Shown here piece after piece: positions 10,414-19,968 of a DNA stretch of 64,000 nt. Made by a program: the position numbers and the translations under genes. Numbering within the stretch: position 1 is the stretch's first letter; each line of letters starts with the position of its first letter. A model generated the notes under the pieces. The model searched no databases. It saw nothing but the letters and a program-made list of their open reading frames with translations, and had not been told where the DNA came from. Location: positions 1 to 64,000 of the forward strand of contig JACMKX010000169.1 in the NCBI GenBank assembly GCA_014379905.1, given 5' to 3'. Source of the DNA: Ferruginibacter sp. Its GTDB lineage: Bacteria > Bacteroidota > Bacteroidia > Chitinophagales > Chitinophagaceae.

Positions 10414-10649
10414 TCTTAAATTTTTTTGACAAAAATAGGGGAAAACAAACATAATTGATGATAGAATAATTGATAAATGTTTTTTGCTAAAACCGGCCTC
10501 CATATCCCTGAAGTGTAACATTTGAAAACATTTTCAATTATCATCGGATAATTATCCATTATTTTACCTTTTAGGCTGTTTATTCATTGTGTATTTTTTA
10601 CATTTCGCTACAAAGGTTTTATATTGCTGTTTCTTAACCTTGCCATTCA

Positions 10650-13346
10650 ATGACACTTAACTTTTATATCCGGTTTTCAACAAAATTCGGGCAAACCCTG
10701 TTTGTTTCCGGGAACAATAAATCATTGGGAAATGAAGATTTTACCCAGGCAGTTTCACTACAGTATTTTAATGAGGAATTTTGGCGGGGAAGGGTGGATG
10801 TACCATCAACCGAAATTAATTCATCAGACATTGAATACAGGTACATGCTTAAAGAGGCGGATGGTACCCGGGTAATTGAGTGGGGTAACGACAGGGTGAT
10901 CAAACTCAGTAAAATCAGCTTCAGCGAGATCGTATTAATTGATACCTGGAACCATGCAGGGGATATTGAAAATGCATTTTTTACAAAAGCATTCCAGGAG
11001 GTTTTACTAGTATCAACCCTTGCTCCCGCAAAACAAAAATCAATTAAAACCTATACCCATGAATTTAAGGTAAAGGCTCCCCTGTTAAAGGAGGATGAGG
11101 TAGTATGCATAGGCGGGAGCGGCCTGCAATTGGGCGAATGGCAAACCAATCAGCCATTGCTACTTTCAAAAGAAGGAAATTGGTGGACAATCAGGCTAAA
11201 TCTTACCAGTGAAATTTTCCCCATTGCTTATAAGTATGGAGTGTATAATACCCGGCAAAAAATGTTCAGCAGTTATGAATCAGGGAAGAACAGGACATTG
11301 AACAGCGAAAGCGGCAAACCAGCACTCACGGTTATTCATGATGGATTTGCGCAATTTGCTTTTCCAAACTGGAAGGGGGCAGGGGTGGCAATTCCTGTTT
11401 TTAGTCTGCGCAGTGAAACCGGCTTTGGTACGGGCGAATTTTCGGACATTAAATTATTAGTGGATTGGGCGAAAATCAGCGGACTAAAATTAATTCAGTT
11501 GCTGCCCATCAATGATACAACGGCAACCCATAGTTTCGCGGACTCGTATCCTTATGCGGCTATCTCCAGTTTTGCTTTACATCCTTTGTACCTGAACCTT
11601 GGAAAAATGGCGGGAAGCAAAAATACCGGGGTCATTAAATTATTAAAGAAAAAGCAGGCCGACCTGAATAATTTACCGGAGGTTGATTATGAACAGGTGA
11701 TGAAAGTAAAATTTTCTGTCGCAAGGGAACTATTTATTTTACAGCAGGATGAATTTTTAAATGATGCTAAATATTTTGAATTTTTTGAATTGAACCGCCA
11801 TTGGCTGGTACCTTATGCTGCATTTTGTTACTTAAGGGAAAAATACAAGACGGCGGATTACAATCAATGGAAGTCGCAACGCATTTTTGATGAAGCGGCC
11901 ATTCAACGGCTGGCTTCACCCACTCAAAAGCATTACGATAGTATTGCACTCCATTATTTTATCCAGTACCATCTTTACCTGCAATTAAAAGATGCCACTG
12001 CCTACGCTCACAGGAATGGTATTGTTGTTAAAGGCGATCTGCCTATTGGCATTTACCGGTATGGCTGCGATGCATGGATGGCGCCGGAATTGTACAATAT
12101 GAATACACAGGCAGGTGCGCCACCGGATGATTTCGCCATCAAAGGACAAAACTGGGGATTTCCAACCTATAACTGGAAAAAAATGCAGGAAGACGGCTTT
12201 GCGTGGTGGCGTAAACGTTTTGAACAGATGAGTGAATATTTTGACGCTTTTCGTATTGATCATATTCTTGGATTTTTTAGGATCTGGAGTATCCCGTTAA
12301 ATGCAGTTGAAGGGATCATGGGGAAATTCGTACCCGCCATCCCTGTCCATATCAACGAACTGAACAATCAGTCAATTTCGTTTTTGCCTAACCGTTACTG
12401 CAGACCCTATATCCCCGATCATGTGGTTAATGAAAGATTTGGGCAGGAGGCGGATTATGTAAAAGAGCATTTCCTTTTCTGGAAGGATGGCAGTTTTCAG
12501 TTAAAACCCGATTTTGATACGCAAAGAAAAATAGAACATTATTTTAGCCTGCAACCGGAATCAACTCAATTTCACCTGGTTAAACAAGGCCTCTTTGATA
12601 TGGTCAGTAATGTGATATTTTTTGAAGAAGAGGGCTCACAAATGCAGCGGTTTCATTTTCGCATCAATATGCACCAGACAACATCTTTCAGGGATCTTGA
12701 TGATTATACAAAACAAAAGCTAAAACAACTTTATATCAATTATTTTTTCCATCGCCAGGATGATTTTTGGAAGAAAGAAGGCTTGAATAAATTGCCCGAC
12801 CTGAAAAGGAGTACTAACATGCTGGTTTGTGGCGAAGATCTGGGTATGGTTCCTGACTGCGTGCCGGATGTAATGCGACAATTGGGAATATTGAGTTTAG
12901 AGATACAACGCATGCCGAAAGATGCCCAAAGAGAATTTTTCCACCCCGCTGATGCGCCCTATTTATCAGTGGTGACCCCCTCTACGCACGACATGAGTAC
13001 CATCCGTGGGTGGTGGGAAGAGGATGCCGGGAAAACGCAGCGTTTTTATAATGCTGTATTAGGCCACTACGGTCCCTCCCCGTTTTATTGCGAAGCAAAA
13101 ATCAATAAAGAAATAATAATCGGGCATTTGTTTTCTCCGGCAATGTGGAGCATTTTTCAACTCCAGGATATCATGGGCATAGATGAAACCCTGAGGCGAA
13201 ATAATCCGGAGGAGGAACGGATCAATATCCCCGCAGATCCAAAACATTATTGGAAGTACAGGATGCACATAGGTCTTGAAGAATTAATTAATAAAAAAGA
13301 ATTTAATAAAGAGTTACAAACCTACATAAAGGCAAGCGGGAGATAG
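10650..13346 (+). CDS. malQ: 4-alpha-glucanotransferase with N-terminal tandem CBM20-type domains
   Basis: 898 aa; GH77 signatures (AIPVFSLRSETGFGTGEFSDIKLLVDWA, KGDLPIGIYRYGCDAWMAPELYNMNTQAGAPPDDFAIKGQNWGFPTYNW, CGEDLGMVPDCVPDVM). Confidence 0.95.
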   Translation: MTLNFYIRFSTKFGQTLFVSGNNKSLGNEDFTQAVSLQYFNEEFWRGRVDVPSTEINSSDIEYRYMLKEADGTRVIEWGNDRVIKLSKISFSEIVLIDTWNHAGDIENAFFTKAFQEVLLVSTLAPAKQKSIKTYTHEFKVKAPLLKEDEVVCIGGSGLQLGEWQTNQPLLLSKEGNWWTIRLNLTSEIFPIAYKYGVYNTRQKMFSSYESGKNRTLNSESGKPALTVIHDGFAQFAFPNWKGAGVAIPVFSLRSETGFGTGEFSDIKLLVDWAKISGLKLIQLLPINDTTATHSFADSYPYAAISSFALHPLYLNLGKMAGSKNTGVIKLLKKKQADLNNLPEVDYEQVMKVKFSVARELFILQQDEFLNDAKYFEFFELNRHWLVPYAAFCYLREKYKTADYNQWKSQRIFDEAAIQRLASPTQKHYDSIALHYFIQYHLYLQLKDATAYAHRNGIVVKGDLPIGIYRYGCDAWMAPELYNMNTQAGAPPDDFAIKGQNWGFPTYNWKKMQEDGFAWWRKRFEQMSEYFDAFRIDHILGFFRIWSIPLNAVEGIMGKFVPAIPVHINELNNQSISFLPNRYCRPYIPDHVVNERFGQEADYVKEHFLFWKDGSFQLKPDFDTQRKIEHYFSLQPESTQFHLVKQGLFDMVSNVIFFEEEGSQMQRFHFRINMHQTTSFRDLDDYTKQKLKQLYINYFFHRQDDFWKKEGLNKLPDLKRSTNMLVCGEDLGMVPDCVPDVMRQLGILSLEIQRMPKDAQREFFHPADAPYLSVVTPSTHDMSTIRGWWEEDAGKTQRFYNAVLGHYGPSPFYCEAKINKEIIIGHLFSPAMWSIFQLQDIMGIDETLRRNNPEEERINIPADPKHYWKYRMHIGLEELINKKEFNKELQTYIKASGR

Positions 13347-13585
13347 GGAGATACGCTGATAATTTGAAAATGTGAAAATAGAGGATTGTTATTGGCGGGT
13401 AAGTAAAGGGCAAGGGGCGCAATATTTAATTTATATAAGGATGATATTACCCAAAATGCAGTTGGTGGCGATACCTGGCTTCTGAGCTATTATCGCTCCT
13501 GCATTTACATCAGCCGTATTTTTTTAACCCACAATATTCATTACTCTCCATTGACTGTCATTCTGCATTTATGTAAAATCGTATT

Positions 13586-14107
13586 TTATTTTTGCGCCAT
13601 TTTATTCAAAACTTTCAGCAATTCTATTTCTTCCCAGTTTCCATCGTACCTGGTACCGTTGATGAAAAAAGTAGGTGTGCCATTTACGCCACTCATTACA
13701 CCGCTTTCAAAGTCAGCCTCTACTTTTTCTTTCAGCGCTTCGTCTTTCATGTCAATATCAAAAGTTTTCAAATTCAATTTTAGTTTGCCTGCATAAGCCT
13801 CCAAATCATCATGGCTTAATCTTTCCTGGTTTTCAAATATCACATTGTGCATTGGCCAAAAGGCCTTTTGCCTCGCAGCAGCTTCAGTAGCCACCGCAGC
13901 CATAAAGGCATTTGGATGAGATTCCTGTAAAGGGAAATTTCTAAACACAAAACGTAAGATACCCTCCATTTGCACCTGAATATTTTTAATAATCCCGTGA
14001 GCACGACCGCAATGCGGACATTCATAGTCGCCATATTCGACTAATGTAATAATGGCGTTATCCGGACCGGAAATATTATCCCTATTGTTAATTGAAGGTT
14101 TTAGCAT
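13586..14107 (-). CDS. DsbA-family thioredoxin-fold protein (CPHC), no signal peptide
   Basis: 173 aa; LVEYGDYECPHCGRAHGI ... SGVNGTPTFFINGTRYDG. Confidence 0.9.
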   Translation of the reverse strand: MLKPSINNRDNISGPDNAIITLVEYGDYECPHCGRAHGIIKNIQVQMEGILRFVFRNFPLQESHPNAFMAAVATEAAARQKAFWPMHNVIFENQERLSHDDLEAYAGKLKLNLKTFDIDMKDEALKEKVEADFESGVMSGVNGTPTFFINGTRYDGNWEEIELLKVLNKMAQK

Positions 14108-14125
14108 GCTTGTATTATTAAAAAT

Positions 14126-14596
14126 TTACGATTGGTTTTTGTTATCCAATTCTTCTAATGCACCTAATATTCCGTCAGCACCCGGATTAATGCCATCAGG
14201 CGATAAATAACTCCATTGGATAATTCCTTCTTCATCAATTACAAACAATGCACGTTGAGCCTGCCCTTCCTGTTCATGATAAACTTCATAGTTTTTTGCC
14301 ATCGCACCCTTTGGTTCAAAATCCGCCAGCAACGGAAAATGGAGTTTGCGGCTTTCTGCAAATGCCATGTGGCACCATTTACTGTCAACAGAAATACCGA
14401 GTATTTGCGCTTTGTACTTTTGAAATAATTTCAGGGTTTCATTATACAACGACATCTGATCGCCGCATACCGGGCTCCAGTCTGCGGGATAAAATGAAAG
14501 AATAATCCGTTTTCCCCTGAAGTCACTTAATTTTAATTGCTGATCCGGAGTAGAATTAAGTTCAAAGTCCGGTGCTTTTGTTCCGATTGCTAACAT
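14126..14596 (-). CDS. AhpC/TSA-family peroxiredoxin
   Basis: 156 aa; GTKAPDFELNSTPDQQLKLSDFRGKRIILSFYPADWSPVCGDQMSLYNE. Confidence 0.92.
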   Translation of the reverse strand: MLAIGTKAPDFELNSTPDQQLKLSDFRGKRIILSFYPADWSPVCGDQMSLYNETLKLFQKYKAQILGISVDSKWCHMAFAESRKLHFPLLADFEPKGAMAKNYEVYHEQEGQAQRALFVIDEEGIIQWSYLSPDGINPGADGILGALEELDNKNQS

Positions 14597-14622
14597 AGTT
14601 TTTCAATTTACTGCTTATTTAT

Positions 14623-15654
14623 TTATAATCCTTTTTCTTTAACCATTGGTATCAAAACTGTACCAATAAGCTCGATCGCATTCATTAATTTGTCGTGTGG
14701 CATGTTGGCCGTATCCATTTGAAAACTAACCCTGTTCAATCCGCCTAATGCATCACTGTGCCGTTTTATTTTTTCGGCAACATCTTGCGGGCTGCCCAAT
14801 AAAAATGCGCCGAGGGGCCCGGCCTGTGCATCAAAACGGGACCTTGTTACAGGAGGAAAATTGCGGTCTTTTGCCACACTGCCCGACATGGCAATTCTAT
14901 ATCCTTCGTACATTTCATCTGCAGCCTGCCTGGTTGTTTCGGCTACATAACCAAAAGCATGCATACCAACAATAAGTTGCTCCGGTTTATGACCCGCACG
15001 CAGGCCTGCCTGCCGGTAAAGGTCAACCAATGGCCTGAAACGATGCGTTTCGCCACCTATGATGGCTACCATTAAGGGCAAGCCCAGCACACCTGCTCTT
15101 ACAAAAGACTCCGGGGTGCCGCCCACACCAAGCCATATGGGCAAAGATTGCTGTACAGGCCTCGGGTACACAGGTTGATTTTTCATAGCCGGGCGAAACT
15201 TCCCGGACCAGGTCACAAACTCATTATCACGGATTTTCAGGAGCAGGTCGAGTTTTTCCGCAAAGAGGGCGTCATAGTCCTGCAGGTTTAACCCGAAGAG
15301 CGGATATGCTTCTATAAATGAACCCCGCCCCGCCACTATTTCGGCCCGGCCTTTTGATAATAAATCCAAAGTGGCAAAATTTTGAAAAACCCTAACCGGG
15401 TCTGCGGCACTCAGCACCGTAACCGCACTCGTGAGCCGGATTCGTTTGGTACGTGCCGCTGCTGCTGCGAGTATCATCACGGGTGCAGCGTCCAAAAATT
15501 CTTTGCGGTGATGCTCCCCAATGCCAAAAACATCGAGGCCCATTTTATCTGCAAACTCAATCCTGTCCAGCAGCAGTGCCATTGCATCCTGGCTGCTTAT
15601 ATTTGTATCGGGCTCATCGAAGTTTGCGGCAAAACTGTCAATTCCTATTTCCAT
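14623..15654 (-). CDS. LLM-class flavin-dependent oxidoreductase
   Basis: 343 aa; luciferase-like monooxygenase fold (MEIGIDSFAANF... LDVFGIGEHHRKEFLDAAPVMILAAAAARTKRIRLTSAVTVLSAADPVRVFQ). Confidence 0.92.
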   Translation of the reverse strand: MEIGIDSFAANFDEPDTNISSQDAMALLLDRIEFADKMGLDVFGIGEHHRKEFLDAAPVMILAAAAARTKRIRLTSAVTVLSAADPVRVFQNFATLDLLSKGRAEIVAGRGSFIEAYPLFGLNLQDYDALFAEKLDLLLKIRDNEFVTWSGKFRPAMKNQPVYPRPVQQSLPIWLGVGGTPESFVRAGVLGLPLMVAIIGGETHRFRPLVDLYRQAGLRAGHKPEQLIVGMHAFGYVAETTRQAADEMYEGYRIAMSGSVAKDRNFPPVTRSRFDAQAGPLGAFLLGSPQDVAEKIKRHSDALGGLNRVSFQMDTANMPHDKLMNAIELIGTVLIPMVKEKGL

Positions 15655-15820
15655 TTCTTTTTTTTACAAAGTTATTGCTTTGGTCGTGGATCATTGAATC
15701 CCCGATAATTACCATTTCAGCGAGGGCTACTCCATACAACCTTAATTTATGCGCTGCTCCATATTCCGGTGAATGGTAGCAGGCTATTGCATCTTCATAA
15801 CTGGTAAACGCTGTTACCAC
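15638..15820 (-). pseudogene. remnant of a DUF1330-family protein (C-terminal part only)
   Basis: Reading frame ...CRGPRSKLVVTAFTSYEDAIACYHSPEYGAAHKLRLYGVALAEMVIIGDSM resembles the DUF1330 C-terminal half; an in-frame TAA lies just upstream and no N-terminal half is seen. Confidence 0.5.
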
Positions 15821-16638
15821 CAGCTTTGAACGGGGTCCACGACAGGTAAAGATTGTTAATCTTTAGTTTCTTAAAAATTTACTTTACAAAGGTGCAGGAA
15901 AAGAGAAGCCTTTTCAAATGATAAATAGCAGGAAATTAACTTGACATATGTCAATGAGGGCGCATTAAATAACAGGGAGGGGTTTTACATCGATTCGCTT
16001 TATTGCGGATGCGGCTTAATGTTTCAGGCGAAACGCCTGGAAAGGAAGCAATCGTGGTTTGCGGAAGTGGTTGCATTAAAGCCGGGTTGATTGCAAATAT
16101 ATTTAAGCATCTTTCATCAGCCGAAAACAGTTGGAGGCTTTACTTCTTTGCTGTTTTGCAATGATATCTATAGCCCATAGCGCATGGCAAAGTTAAACAC
16201 GGGTACAGTGCTGAACAACTCCTGGAAATGAGCCCTTGCAACCAATGCAATATCAGAATTTTACACTTCAACACTATTACAGTGGTAAAGCAGGAGCATT
16301 GTAACTGTTCGCTGGAGGGCTTTTGCGCTATGGCAGCCTATTACCTGTGAGCTGCTAACTGGCATAAACAGTGGATCCGGCATTCATCTGTAATAGCCCT
16401 GCGGTGATACGATAATGCAAAAAACTGACTCTGAATATTTAACAGCGCTTATTTTTTAAAAGGAGTTTTTAAGCCTGTCAGCATTGATGTTAATCTCGCT
16501 TTGTTCTAACGCAGCGTATCATGCGCTGGAGTTAAACATCTTCTTAAGGCATCATTCAGGTACAGGGAGTTAAAAATAACTGATCCACTGATAACCTGCC
16601 GAAGCCAAAAGATGCCGGTTTTATATGACTGTATTAGT

Positions 16639-17631
16639 TTACAGCTTTATAAAAACCATCGCAATTTCCTCATTTTCGATGTTTGTTTTTAAGAAATATT
16701 TGCCCGCTGGTAAATTCCTTATATCTACAGATAAAACCGATTGATTATTGAAATAGTATTGCCCCCTGAGCATTATTTCTCCGCCTGCGCCTATTATAAC
16801 AATCAGTGCTTTTTTATTTTGCATTGACTTTACTTCAATTTTCAGGTAGTCGGATGCAGGGTTTGGGAATATTTTCAGGCTGGTAATTCCAGCTTTATAA
16901 TTTCTAATAAGTACAACAGGACTGTACGAAATATGCCCGGATCTTTCTGTTATTTTAAGCCGGTAATAATTATATCCTTTTACAACATTATCGTCGGCAA
17001 AGCTATATACTGCGTTGGCACTCGTATTCCTTGCTGCAAAACTCCCGTTTATCAAATCAGTGAAGTGGTTATCATCCATACTGTGCTGAACCTGGTAGGT
17101 ATTAAGGTTACTCTCTTCCGAACTTGACCATTTTATTATATTGCTGTTACTACTCGCATTTACTACAGTGAAGGAAAGCAACCTGAGGGGTAAAACCAGG
17201 GCTGCGGATGTAGAAACAGCATAAGGACCGGTTACATTATTTTTATAGGAGCAAATAACTACATAGTAAGTTCCGGCAGCAGGAAAATTATAAATAAATC
17301 CCGAATTGGGGAGTCCCCCAAAATCATCATTTGCACACAAGGAATTATTAAGGGGTAGTGCAGGATTAAATCCAACCGAATTATATAATATAGCAAAATT
17401 ATCCCATATACTGTTGCAACTAATGGTTATAAGTCCCGCCGCAGGCACAATGATTGGAACTACCTTATAGTATACATTTGTACCTACAGGAGATAAAGCA
17501 GTGGGAGGAATTCCTTCGTCCGGACGGTTAAATGTAAGATCAGTATTTGTAAGAGATCCCGTGTATTGGGTTTGTGAAAATGCCGGAATAAAACAAATTG
17601 CGAAGAATAACGCAAGTAAAGATTTTTTCAT
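16639..17631 (-). CDS. secreted protein with C-terminal T9SS type A sorting domain
   Basis: Signal peptide MKKSLLALFFAICFIPAFSQ; C-terminal SLKIFPNPASDYLKIEVKS...LPAGKYFLKTNIENEEIAMVFIKL. Confidence 0.9.
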   Translation of the reverse strand: MKKSLLALFFAICFIPAFSQTQYTGSLTNTDLTFNRPDEGIPPTALSPVGTNVYYKVVPIIVPAAGLITISCNSIWDNFAILYNSVGFNPALPLNNSLCANDDFGGLPNSGFIYNFPAAGTYYVVICSYKNNVTGPYAVSTSAALVLPLRLLSFTVVNASSNSNIIKWSSSEESNLNTYQVQHSMDDNHFTDLINGSFAARNTSANAVYSFADDNVVKGYNYYRLKITERSGHISYSPVVLIRNYKAGITSLKIFPNPASDYLKIEVKSMQNKKALIVIIGAGGEIMLRGQYYFNNQSVLSVDIRNLPAGKYFLKTNIENEEIAMVFIKL

Positions 17632-17713
17632 AGTGGTCAGGTTAATTTTATAAGATATTGTGGATCAGGTTAATAATTACTTTATTTGGAATTATAAGTA
17701 ACTTTAACAGATT

Positions 17714-18730
17714 ATGGAGGTTAAAATTAAGCATTTTAATTTATTGTTTAAACATAAGTTTACTATTTCCAAGGGAAGCAAGACCCACCAGTCTATTATA
17801 ATAGTTGAACTTGATCATTTTGGCGTTAAAGGATATGGTGAAGCGCCGATGATCAGCTACTATAATATTACTGTTGAAAAAATGCTCGAAGACATGGAAA
17901 AGAAGAAAAGCTTTCTTGAAAAATTCGCTTTCTCCGACCCTGAACGATACTGGCATTACCTGCATCACCTTTTTCCCGATAATTCTTTTTTAGTATGTGC
18001 GCTGGATATGGCAGGCTGGGATCTTTACGGTAAAATAAAAAGAAAACAATTGCATGAATTATGGGGATTGGATATCGAGAAAGCCCCTGTTACCGATTTC
18101 ACTATTGGTATAGATACTATTGAAAATATGGTGGCAAAAATGAAAGAACAACCCTGGCCCATTTATAAAATAAAGGTAGGGGTGGAGAATGACATGGAAA
18201 TGGTAGCTGAACTGCGCAAACATACGGATGCAGTTTTTAGGGTAGATGCCAATGCAGGCTGGAGTTTGGAACAGGCCTTAGAAAAAATTCCTGTATTAAA
18301 AAAGCTGGGCGTAGAATTGCTGGAGCAACCGTTGGCCAAACAGGACTGGGAAGGTATGAAAACCCTGTATACCGTGTCTGCCATACCGCTAATTGCGGAT
18401 GAAAGTTGCGTTTCGGAAGCCGATGTAAAAAAATGCCATAAGCATTTTCATGGTATTAATATCAAACTAACCAAGTGCGGGGGTATTACGCCGGCCCGCA
18501 GAATGATTACAAAAGCGCGCGAACTGCAGATGGACATCATGATTGGATGTATGAATGAAAGTTCTGTAGGAACTGCCGCCATTGCACAACTGGCGCCATT
18601 AGTGGACTACGTGGACATGGACGGGCCCCTTTTGCTGGCAGAAGATATTGCCAGGGGGGTGGGTTTTGATTTTGGTAAAATTATTTATACTGCTTCACCC
18701 GGTTTAGGACTTGAAATTGAACCGTTGTAA
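17714..18730 (+). CDS. enolase-superfamily dipeptide (L-Ala-D/L-Glu) epimerase
   Basis: 338 aa; YKIKVGVENDMEMVAELRKHTDAVFRVDANAGW, LLEQPLAKQDWEGMK, ADESCVSEADVKKC, NIKLTKCGGITPARRM. Confidence 0.92.
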   Translation: MEVKIKHFNLLFKHKFTISKGSKTHQSIIIVELDHFGVKGYGEAPMISYYNITVEKMLEDMEKKKSFLEKFAFSDPERYWHYLHHLFPDNSFLVCALDMAGWDLYGKIKRKQLHELWGLDIEKAPVTDFTIGIDTIENMVAKMKEQPWPIYKIKVGVENDMEMVAELRKHTDAVFRVDANAGWSLEQALEKIPVLKKLGVELLEQPLAKQDWEGMKTLYTVSAIPLIADESCVSEADVKKCHKHFHGINIKLTKCGGITPARRMITKARELQMDIMIGCMNESSVGTAAIAQLAPLVDYVDMDGPLLLAEDIARGVGFDFGKIIYTASPGLGLEIEPL

Positions 18731-18776
18731 ATTTTATTTGGTGAAATAATTTATCAGTCTTTACTTTGCATTGCAA

Positions 18777-18827
18777 ATGAAACAAAATATTCATATAAAC
18801 CATCATCATTATTTTGCCGAAGGGTAA
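18777..18827 (+). CDS. hisL: histidine-operon leader peptide, 16 aa (MKQNIHINHHHYFAEG)
   Basis: ATG AAA CAA AAT ATT CAT ATA AAC CAT CAT CAT TAT TTT GCC GAA GGG TAA: 4 His codons including a run of 3, between the epimerase and hisG, followed by a terminator. Confidence 0.85.
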   Translation: MKQNIHINHHHYFAEG

Positions 18828-18898
18828 GCTATGCTGATTGGTATGTAATCAAACATATTTTCAAAAAAGGGCTTACTCAAAAGGTAAGCCCTTTTTTT
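18822..18898 (+). promoter_or_regulatory. his operon transcription attenuator (antiterminator/terminator switch)
   Basis: Terminator GGGCTTAC(18869-18876)/GTAAGCCC(18884-18891) followed by T7. GGGTAAGCT (18822-18830), overlapping the leader stop codon, can pair with the terminator 5' arm (18870-18878). Confidence 0.82.
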
Positions 18899-18929
18899 GT
18901 CTCGCGAATGAGTAAAAATAATGTTCTGG

Positions 18930-18957
18930 TTTTCACCATTGCCCATTCACCATTGAC
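18930..18957. repeat. short degenerate heptamer array (complement-strand orientation)
   Basis: ttttcac cattgcc cattcac cattgac. Confidence 0.5.
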
Positions 18958-19011
18958 GAAAAAACGCTGTCATTTTACTGAAAGCCATATAAACATGGAT
19001 AAAAAATAATT

Positions 19012-19863
19012 ATGCTGAAAATTGCGATTCAAAAATCCGGGAGACTTTATGAAGACTCTATCAGGTTATTAAAGGAATGCGGAATAGAATTAAACAACGG
19101 TAACAAACAATTAAAAGCGGTTGCATTTAATTTCCCCCTGGAAGTATATTTTTTAAGGGATGATGATATTCCCCAGTATGTATATGACGGGGTTGCAGAT
19201 ATTGGAATTGTTGGCGAAAATGTATTGTTGGAAAAAACTAAAGATATCGACCTGGTTTACCGCCTTGGTTTTGGAAGGTGCAGGTTGAGTATTGCCGTTC
19301 CAAAGGCCATGCAGTATGAATCCTTGGATGATTTAAGAGGTTTGAAAATTGCCACAACTTATTCGACTATCCTCCAGGAATATTTATCCCAAAAGCAGGT
19401 GAACGCTGAGATTCATGAGATCAGTGGTTCGGTGGAGATTGCACCGGGTATCGGACTGGCAGATGCGATCTGCGACCTGGTAAGCAGTGGCAGCACACTT
19501 TTTACTAATGGGTTGAAAGAAGTGGAAGTAATACTGCGGTCTGAAGCTGTTTTGACTGCTAATAAAAATTTATCTGAAGAAAAGAAACAGGTACTGGATA
19601 AATTATTGTTGCGTATCAATGCAGTAAAAACAGCTAAAAACAATAAATACATTTTACTGAATGCACCTAATCACCAGTTAAAGAATATCTTTTCGCTATT
19701 GCCGGGTATGAAGAGCCCAACGGTAGTGCCGCTTGCTGAGGCTGGGTGGAGCAGTGTACAAAGCGTGGTGAACGAAAATGATTTTTGGGAAGTAATTGAA
19801 AAATTAAAACAATATGAAGCGCAGGGCATTATTGTAATCCCGATTGAGAAGATGATTGTTTAG
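19012..19863 (+). CDS. hisG: ATP phosphoribosyltransferase
   Basis: 283 aa; MLKIAIQKSGRL, VADIGIVGENVL, LADAICDLVSSGSTL. Confidence 0.97.
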   Translation: MLKIAIQKSGRLYEDSIRLLKECGIELNNGNKQLKAVAFNFPLEVYFLRDDDIPQYVYDGVADIGIVGENVLLEKTKDIDLVYRLGFGRCRLSIAVPKAMQYESLDDLRGLKIATTYSTILQEYLSQKQVNAEIHEISGSVEIAPGIGLADAICDLVSSGSTLFTNGLKEVEVILRSEAVLTANKNLSEEKKQVLDKLLLRINAVKTAKNNKYILLNAPNHQLKNIFSLLPGMKSPTVVPLAEAGWSSVQSVVNENDFWEVIEKLKQYEAQGIIVIPIEKMIV

Positions 19864-19968
19864 GCTTGCAACCACCCGGAAATGGATATCGTTGAGGCCT
19901 GTAATTGTTTTATTTGAATATTGAGCATTGAACATTTTCCTATCGATGATGAACTGATAAAATGTATT

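Noticed and set aside
15382-15779. Two + strand 108-aa ORFs opposite the LLM oxidoreductase start
   Set aside because: Antisense shadows of the oxidoreductase frame with no domain resemblance.
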